From Calditrichia bacterium (lineage in GTDB: Bacteria; Calditrichota; Calditrichia; RBG-13-44-9; J042): 10,902 nt of DNA. Positions 7,891 through 10,902 of the stretch are shown one piece after another. Every line of letters begins with the position of its first letter. Positions within the stretch are counted from its first letter, which is position 1. The notes below the pieces were generated by a model. The model was given only the letters and a program-made list of their open reading frames with translations. It was not told where the DNA came from and did no database searches. The stretch lies in NCBI GenBank assembly GCA_030430345.1, contig JAUIFT010000038.1, positions 1 to 10,902 of the forward strand, read 5' to 3'. Position numbers and translations under genes: made by a program.

Positions 7891-7910
7891 TTGCTGTGTT
7901 ATCGCAGCAA
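7891..7910 (-). other. Hairpin after the SDR gene
   Basis: TTGCTG (7891-7896) and CAGCAA (7905-7910) form a 6-bp inverted repeat with an 8-base loop, directly abutting the SDR stop codon. The minus-strand side is followed by TATCAGGGG rather than a U run, so full termination is doubtful. It may instead lower read-through or protect the upstream message. It lies in the 150-base gap before the preferred start of the next gene, the longest gap within the operon. Confidence 0.3.
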
Positions 7911-8699
7911 TTATCCTTTCAATTTCGGCAAACGGGTCTTTAAGGATTTCACTTCAATCCGCGGATCCAGGAGGCGCTGGTCGAAGACAAAATCACCTGT
8001 TTTACGAATTTTCCACTGCTTGCCATGCAATGCGTTCAGGGCGGAAGCGATTTCAAAAAATGTCCATTTCTCATTCGCATCGATCATATACAACCCTGGC
8101 GGTTGCTCCTCGGCAATGCTCCAAAGCGCTTCGACGGTATCCGGCAGAAAAGAACAGGCGGGGTACCAGCGGTCACTGGCGTCCACTTTCCCATCCGTTT
8201 TCATTTTTTCCGTAAAGAAATCGATCATATTATTCGAGCCGGGGGCGTCACCAATCTGCCAGCCCAGGCGCACCACCCGCGCATCGGGATTTTGATAAAA
8301 GACCCGCTCCTCCGCCCGGCGCTTTTCGAAACCGTATCCCTGCGAGGCATCGGGAGTTGCATTCACCGTAAACGGGCCTTTCGCATCGTCGGAAAAAACC
8401 ATCGCTGTGCTGGTAAAAATAAACTTGATGCTATGTAAACGGGTGATCCAGGCCAGTTCGCTCGACCATTCATAATTTACCAGCCAGGGTTCGTTATCGC
8501 GCCCGGTGGTTTGCGAAGCGACGGCAAGATGGAAGACAATATCCGGGTCCACCGTCGAAATAAAATCTTCCATTGCATAATAATCATCTATCGCCACCTT
8601 TTTCCGGTTCCAGGGAATTACCTTCACCTTTTTTTGCTTTAAAAAGGCAACCAATGCACTGCCCACTGTGCCACTTGCCCCGGTAACAACTGCTTTCAT
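7911..8699 (-). CDS. RmlD-like SDR-family NAD(P)-dependent sugar reductase/epimerase
   Basis: An extended/atypical short-chain dehydrogenase of 262 residues. The Rossmann glycine motif GASGTVG (7-13) follows the first beta strand, STAMVF (97-102) supplies the Ser/Thr element, and YGFEK (122-126) is the catalytic Y-x3-K. The shape and the short C-terminal substrate domain are closest to dTDP-4-dehydrorhamnose reductase (RmlD/RfbD). The true substrate may be another nucleotide sugar, and no RmlA, B or C partner is present here. The start is fixed by a strong AGGAGG at 8715-8710, ten bases from ATG 8699, which begins MKAVVTGASG; the open frame continues 31 codons further upstream, but that extension has no family character and would cover the ribosome binding site. 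It is the first gene of the minus-strand operon and probably makes or modifies a precursor sugar. Confidence 0.85.
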   Translation of the reverse strand: MKAVVTGASGTVGSALVAFLKQKKVKVIPWNRKKVAIDDYYAMEDFISTVDPDIVFHLAVASQTTGRDNEPWLVNYEWSSELAWITRLHSIKFIFTSTAMVFSDDAKGPFTVNATPDASQGYGFEKRRAEERVFYQNPDARVVRLGWQIGDAPGSNNMIDFFTEKMKTDGKVDASDRWYPACSFLPDTVEALWSIAEEQPPGLYMIDANEKWTFFEIASALNALHGKQWKIRKTGDFVFDQRLLDPRIEVKSLKTRLPKLKG

Positions 8700-8709
8700 A
8701 TCTGTATAA

Positions 8710-8715
8710 CCTCCT
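8710..8715 (-). promoter_or_regulatory. Strong ribosome binding site that sets the SDR start
   Basis: A perfect AGGAGG sits ten bases before ATG 8699. It decides against the longer frame starting at 8792 and is the strongest Shine-Dalgarno in the minus-strand operon. Confidence 0.75.
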
Positions 8716-8730
8716 GCATTCATGAGACTG

Positions 8731-8760
8731 CCAATATAAGCACTTTTTCGTTCCCACAAA
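8731..8760 (-). promoter_or_regulatory. Candidate promoter of the glycan operon
   Basis: On the minus strand TTTG (8760-8757) is followed after 18 bases by TATATTGG (8738-8731), one mismatch from the TAnnTTTG box known for the Bacteroidota primary sigma factor. Its start point would fall about ten bases before the AGGAGG of the SDR gene, leaving a short leader. A standard sigma70 reading is poorer because the spacer would be 15. The placement is good but the motif is short. Confidence 0.4.
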
Positions 8761-8915
8761 GGAAAAATCCCGGGAGTTCCCGCTTTAAACATGCTTGCAT
8801 TTAATTGTAATTATTGCGAACATCATTTTACCAGCGTGGATATTCGGGTTGCCCGAGAAGCGGACGGCAAGGAGCCTTAGACGATAGATCATATTCAAAA
8901 AGAACGAGGTATGCG

Positions 8916-9920
8916 ATGAGTGAAAAAATTAAGGTTGTTCAGTATGGTATGGGACCGGTCGGCAACAAGATCACCCGCTATTTATTGGAGAGAGAGCACC
9001 TGACGCTGGTTGGCGCTGTCGACATCGATCCGGCGAAAGTCGGCAAAGATGTGGCGGAATTAGCGGGTTTACCGGCGATCAATGTTCCCGTCAGCAACGC
9101 CCCGGAACAGCTCTTCCGGGACACGCGTCCGGATGTCGTCATCTTAACCACTACTTCCGATTTGGTGAAAATTCAGCCACAGATCGATCAAATCCTTTCC
9201 CATGGCATCAATATCGTTACCACCTGCGAAGAACTGGCTTACCCCTGGAGAACCAATTCGGGCATCGCGGCGGCGATCGACCGGGCGGCGAAAGCGAACA
9301 ATGCCACGGTATTATCGACCGGGGTTAATCCCGGTTTTATGATGGATTACCTGCCGGTCACCCTCAGCGCGGTTTGCCGGAACATCCACACCGTGCGGGT
9401 AGATCGTATTCAGAACGCCGGGGAACGCCGTCTGCCCTTTCAGCAAAAAGTCGGGGTGGGCATTACTACCGAAGAATTTTATCAGCGGGTTGCCGATAAA
9501 ACGCTGCGCCATGTGGGACTGACCGAATCGATCCACATGATCGCGGATATGCTCGGCTGGGAGCTAAGCAAAACCGAAGATATTGTCGAACCGGTGATTG
9601 CTGAGAATCCGGTAAAAACACCGCATTTTGACATTCCCGCCGGACGCGCCCTTGGCGTCAACCAGGTCGGCCGTGGCTATGACAGTAACGGTAAGGAGAT
9701 TATTACCCTCACTTTCATCGCGGCGCTTGGCGTGCCGGAATCCCTGGAGCGCATCGTTTTCGATGGTGACCCGGGCATCGAGATGAAGATTCCCGGCGGC
9801 GTTAACGGCGATGTCGCCACCTGTGCGATCAATGTTAATGCAATACCAACGGTGAAAAATGCCACGCCCGGCTTGAAAACGATGGTTGATATCGCGGCGA
9901 TCAGTTGTTTTGGCGCTTGA
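8916..9920 (+). CDS. DapB-fold NAD(P)-dependent dehydrogenase, 2,4-diaminopentanoate dehydrogenase-like
   Basis: A 334-residue cytoplasmic oxidoreductase. The N-terminal Rossmann domain has VVQYGMGPVGNK (7-18) with the glycine motif G11-M-G-P-V-G16, then AVDIDP (34-39), whose acidic residues would contact the adenosine ribose. TGVNPGFMMDYLP (135-147) and RRLPFQQKVGVGITTEEF (171-188) mark the C-terminal domain of the 2,4-diaminopentanoate dehydrogenase group. GVNGDVATCAINVNAIP and PGLKTMVDI near the end are also family-like. The protein is longer than true dihydrodipicolinate reductases (about 240-270 residues) and lacks a clear HRRKKDAPSGT-type DapB signature, so a lysine-biosynthesis role is unlikely. 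ATG 8916 has GAGG at 8906-8909, six bases away; the frame extends to 8814 but without a ribosome binding site. An amino-acid or amine dehydrogenase role is inferred; the substrate is not shown. It is divergent from the glycan operon and appears monocistronic. Confidence 0.8.
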   Translation: MSEKIKVVQYGMGPVGNKITRYLLEREHLTLVGAVDIDPAKVGKDVAELAGLPAINVPVSNAPEQLFRDTRPDVVILTTTSDLVKIQPQIDQILSHGINIVTTCEELAYPWRTNSGIAAAIDRAAKANNATVLSTGVNPGFMMDYLPVTLSAVCRNIHTVRVDRIQNAGERRLPFQQKVGVGITTEEFYQRVADKTLRHVGLTESIHMIADMLGWELSKTEDIVEPVIAENPVKTPHFDIPAGRALGVNQVGRGYDSNGKEIITLTFIAALGVPESLERIVFDGDPGIEMKIPGGVNGDVATCAINVNAIPTVKNATPGLKTMVDIAAISCFGA

Positions 9921-9931
9921 TCGCTCTGTAA

Positions 9932-9955
9932 TAAAATGAACGGCCGGGCATTTTA
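9932..9955 (+). terminator. Possible weak terminator after the dehydrogenase gene
   Basis: TAAAATG (9932-9938) and CATTTTA (9949-9955) form a 7-bp stem with a 10-base GC-rich loop, 11 bases past the TGA stop. The stem is AT-rich and only CC follows the T stretch, so termination may be inefficient. Confidence 0.35.
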
Positions 9956-10015
9956 CCAATTTGCGCATCGGCTCAGTTCACATATCAGCGACAAATTTTT
10001 CCACTGCTATTGGAT

Positions 10016-10055
10016 ATTTCCGGAAATTGGTTAACTTTCTGGGATAGGTTAACTT
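10016..10055. promoter_or_regulatory. Palindrome plus phased direct repeats upstream of mscL
   Basis: A perfect 12-base palindrome ATTTCCGGAAAT (10016-10027) is followed at once by two copies of GGTTAACTT (10029-10037 and 10047-10055), 18 bases apart start to start and each containing the palindrome GTTAAC. The arrangement looks like regulator-binding DNA in the 284-base spacer before mscL. No regulator gene is nearby, and a clear -35/-10 pair is not evident. Confidence 0.4.
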
Positions 10056-10108
10056 AACGGACCTGCAGTTACTGACTGACCCTCATTGCCACCACCGAGT
10101 TCCGTTAA
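10054..10108 (+). other. Long-range inverted repeat in the mscL leader region
   Basis: TTAACGGA (10054-10061) and TCCGTTAA (10101-10108) are exact inverted copies enclosing 39 bases that include ACTGACTGACC. A second small stem, CCGGC (10135-10139) with GCCGG (10149-10153), follows before the mscL ribosome binding site. Together they could make a structured 5' leader. I do not recognise a known riboswitch class. Confidence 0.3.
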
Positions 10109-10204
10109 AAAGCAACGATGCGGCAATTATTTTTCCGGCTGGTAAAATGCCGGCGCGGAACGATTAATAACCGGGTACATCTTAATAAAAGGAGATTTCT
10201 GGCT

Positions 10205-10603
10205 ATGAGCATGATGAAAGAATTTCAAAAGTTTGCCGTCAAGGGCAACGTCATGGATATGGCAGTTGGTATTATCATTGGTGCAGCATTTGGCAAAATT
10301 GTTTCTTCATTCGTTAATGATGTTTTAATGCCCCCGCTGGGCCTGCTGATTGGCGATGTGGATTTTTCCGACCTGGCCATCACCCTGAAGGATGCAGTCG
10401 GCGACACTCCGGCGGTATTATTGAAATACGGCGCTTTTATTCAAACCGTCTTCGATTTTGTCATCATTGCATTTGCAATTTTTATGATGGTCCGCTGGAT
10501 CAATAATCTTAAGAAGAAAGAAGAAGCAGCACCGGCAGCACATCCCAAGCCCAGCGCTCAGGAAGTATTGTTAACGGAAATTCGTGATCTGTTGAAGAAG
10601 TGA
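10205..10603 (+). CDS. mscL: Large-conductance mechanosensitive channel MscL
   Basis: A 132-residue inner-membrane channel that forms a homopentamer and opens under membrane tension to release solutes on hypo-osmotic shock. The N-terminal helix and pore-lining TM1 read [20 protein letters not shown] then [20 protein letters not shown] (residues 5-44), a near-perfect family signature. A periplasmic loop follows (about 46-72), then TM2 (about 74-99), a charged KKKEE linker and a C-terminal helix [12 protein letters not shown] (121-132) that forms the cytoplasmic bundle. The length is normal. ATG 10205 is chosen because AAGGAG at 10189-10194 lies ten bases upstream; the longer frame from 10118 adds non-homologous residues. 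ATG codons at 10211 and 10214 are possible but farther from the site. It is monocistronic, with a repeat-rich spacer before it and a terminator after it. Confidence 0.97.
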   Translation: MSMMKEFQKFAVKGNVMDMAVGIIIGAAFGKIVSSFVNDVLMPPLGLLIGDVDFSDLAITLKDAVGDTPAVLLKYGAFIQTVFDFVIIAFAIFMMVRWINNLKKKEEAAPAAHPKPSAQEVLLTEIRDLLKK

Positions 10604-10670
10604 TTAATGCAACTGCCTCTTTCCCGGGCAGCGATGGAATACAAACGTTTTTCAATAGATATTGCAGGTG

Positions 10671-10712
10671 AAGCAGCTTCTATAGACTTGGAGCTGCTTT
10701 CTGTTTATAAGG
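10671..10712 (+). terminator. Rho-independent-like terminator after mscL
   Basis: AAGCAGCT (10671-10678) pairs with AGCTGCTT (10692-10699) across a 13-base loop, followed by a T-rich tract beginning TCTGTTTAT. It lies between the mscL stop and the next gene's ribosome binding site and is the best terminator candidate in the window, though the U tract is interrupted. Confidence 0.5.
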
Positions 10713-10743
10713 TTCAAATGCCAACTCAAATCAGGAGAGAACC

Positions 10744-10902
10744 ATGAAACGCATTTGGGATAAACATTTTTTTCTCGGATTAATCACTTCCGGGGTGATT
10801 TGCTTTTCGCCCCTCTTCCCACAAACCGTGATCAACGGCTGGCAAGAGATTGCCACGCTGGCAAGCGGAAAGATCCGCTTCAACACACCGGCCCTGTTCG
10901 TT
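10744..10902 (+). CDS. N-terminus of an unidentified exported protein (partial)
   Basis: The frame opens at ATG 10744, six bases after GGAG (10734-10737 within AGGAGAG), and stays open for 53 codons to the window edge. The start MKRIWDKHFFLGLITSGVIC has positive residues followed by a hydrophobic core of about 15 residues, like a Sec signal peptide, with possible cleavage near SPLFPQ. The Cys at residue 20 is not in a good lipobox (GVIC). What follows (NGWQEIATLASGKIRFNTPALFV) is not recognised as any family. It is separated from mscL by a probable terminator, so it is likely a separate transcription unit. A periplasmic or outer-membrane location is inferred. Confidence 0.65.
   Translation, partial: MKRIWDKHFFLGLITSGVICFSPLFPQTVINGWQEIATLASGKIRFNTPALFV

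Noticed and set aside
7891..8438. Plus-strand frames opposite the SDR gene
   Set aside because: The minus-strand SDR has clear catalytic motifs and a strong ribosome binding site; these frames are its shadows.
8814..8915. Longer N-terminus for the dehydrogenase
   Set aside because: The added residues are not family-like, and the GAGG site clearly serves the ATG at 8916.
9564..9968. Minus-strand frame opposite the dehydrogenase
   Set aside because: It is fully covered by the well-supported plus-strand gene and has no domain features.
10021..10110. Possible CRISPR or riboswitch in the mscL leader
   Set aside because: There are only two 9-base repeats, too short and too few for CRISPR, and the stems do not match a riboswitch consensus I know.
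10118..10204. Longer N-terminus for MscL
   Set aside because: MscL begins just before the KEFQKFA helix, and AAGGAG is placed for ATG 10205.
10613..10631. Second hairpin CTGCC/GGCAG after mscL
   Set aside because: The stem is only 5 bp and no U run follows; the hairpin at 10671-10699 is the better terminator.

Overview
The window looks like chromosomal DNA of a Gram-negative bacterium. Coding sequence appears to be of mid GC content, the spacers are AT-rich, ribosome binding sites are of the GAGG/AGGAG type, and one promoter candidate resembles the TTTG / TAnnTTTG pattern of the Bacteroidota side of the FCB group. A Calditrichota- or Bacteroidota-like host is a guess, because no rRNA or marker protein is present to settle it.

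Layout. (1) Positions 1-362, minus strand: the N-terminal 120 codons of a pentapeptide-repeat protein with a Cys/His zinc-finger-like head, cut by the window edge. (2) Positions 363-701: an AT-rich gap holding that gene's probable promoter and a weak hairpin beyond the end of the next operon. (3) Positions 702-8699, minus strand: seven genes in one direction with small gaps or overlaps, forming a surface-polysaccharide operon. In transcription order they are an RmlD-like SDR reductase, a GT4 glycosyltransferase, an FkbM-type methyltransferase, a Wzx-like flippase, a WbaZ-like GT4 glycosyltransferase, a WbaP/WcaJ-type initiating phosphoglycosyl transferase and a Wzy/O-antigen-ligase-type membrane protein. 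(4) Positions 8700-8915: a divergent intergenic region. (5) Positions 8916-9920, plus strand: an NAD(P)-dependent oxidoreductase with a DapB-like N-terminus, best matched in general features to 2,4-diaminopentanoate dehydrogenase. (6) Positions 9921-10204: a structured spacer with a palindrome, phased direct repeats and a long-range inverted repeat. (7) Positions 10205-10603: mscL, the large-conductance mechanosensitive channel, followed by a terminator. (8) Positions 10744-10902: the start of an unidentified exported protein, cut by the window edge.

How the genes work together. The minus-strand block contains most of a Wzx/Wzy-dependent glycan pathway. The phosphoglycosyl transferase loads the first sugar phosphate onto undecaprenyl phosphate, the two GT4 enzymes extend it, the SDR may finish a nucleotide sugar, and the FkbM enzyme may O-methylate the product. 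The flippase moves the unit across the inner membrane and the Wzy-like protein polymerises or ligates it. No Wza/Wzc-type export or chain-length gene is visible, so those functions must lie elsewhere. The plus-strand genes (oxidoreductase, MscL, exported protein) have no evident link to the glycan operon.

I see no defence system, mobile element, CRISPR array or RNA gene. The points most worth a second look are the zinc-finger-headed pentapeptide protein, the missing histidine in the Wzy/ligase loop, and the repeat-rich leader of mscL.
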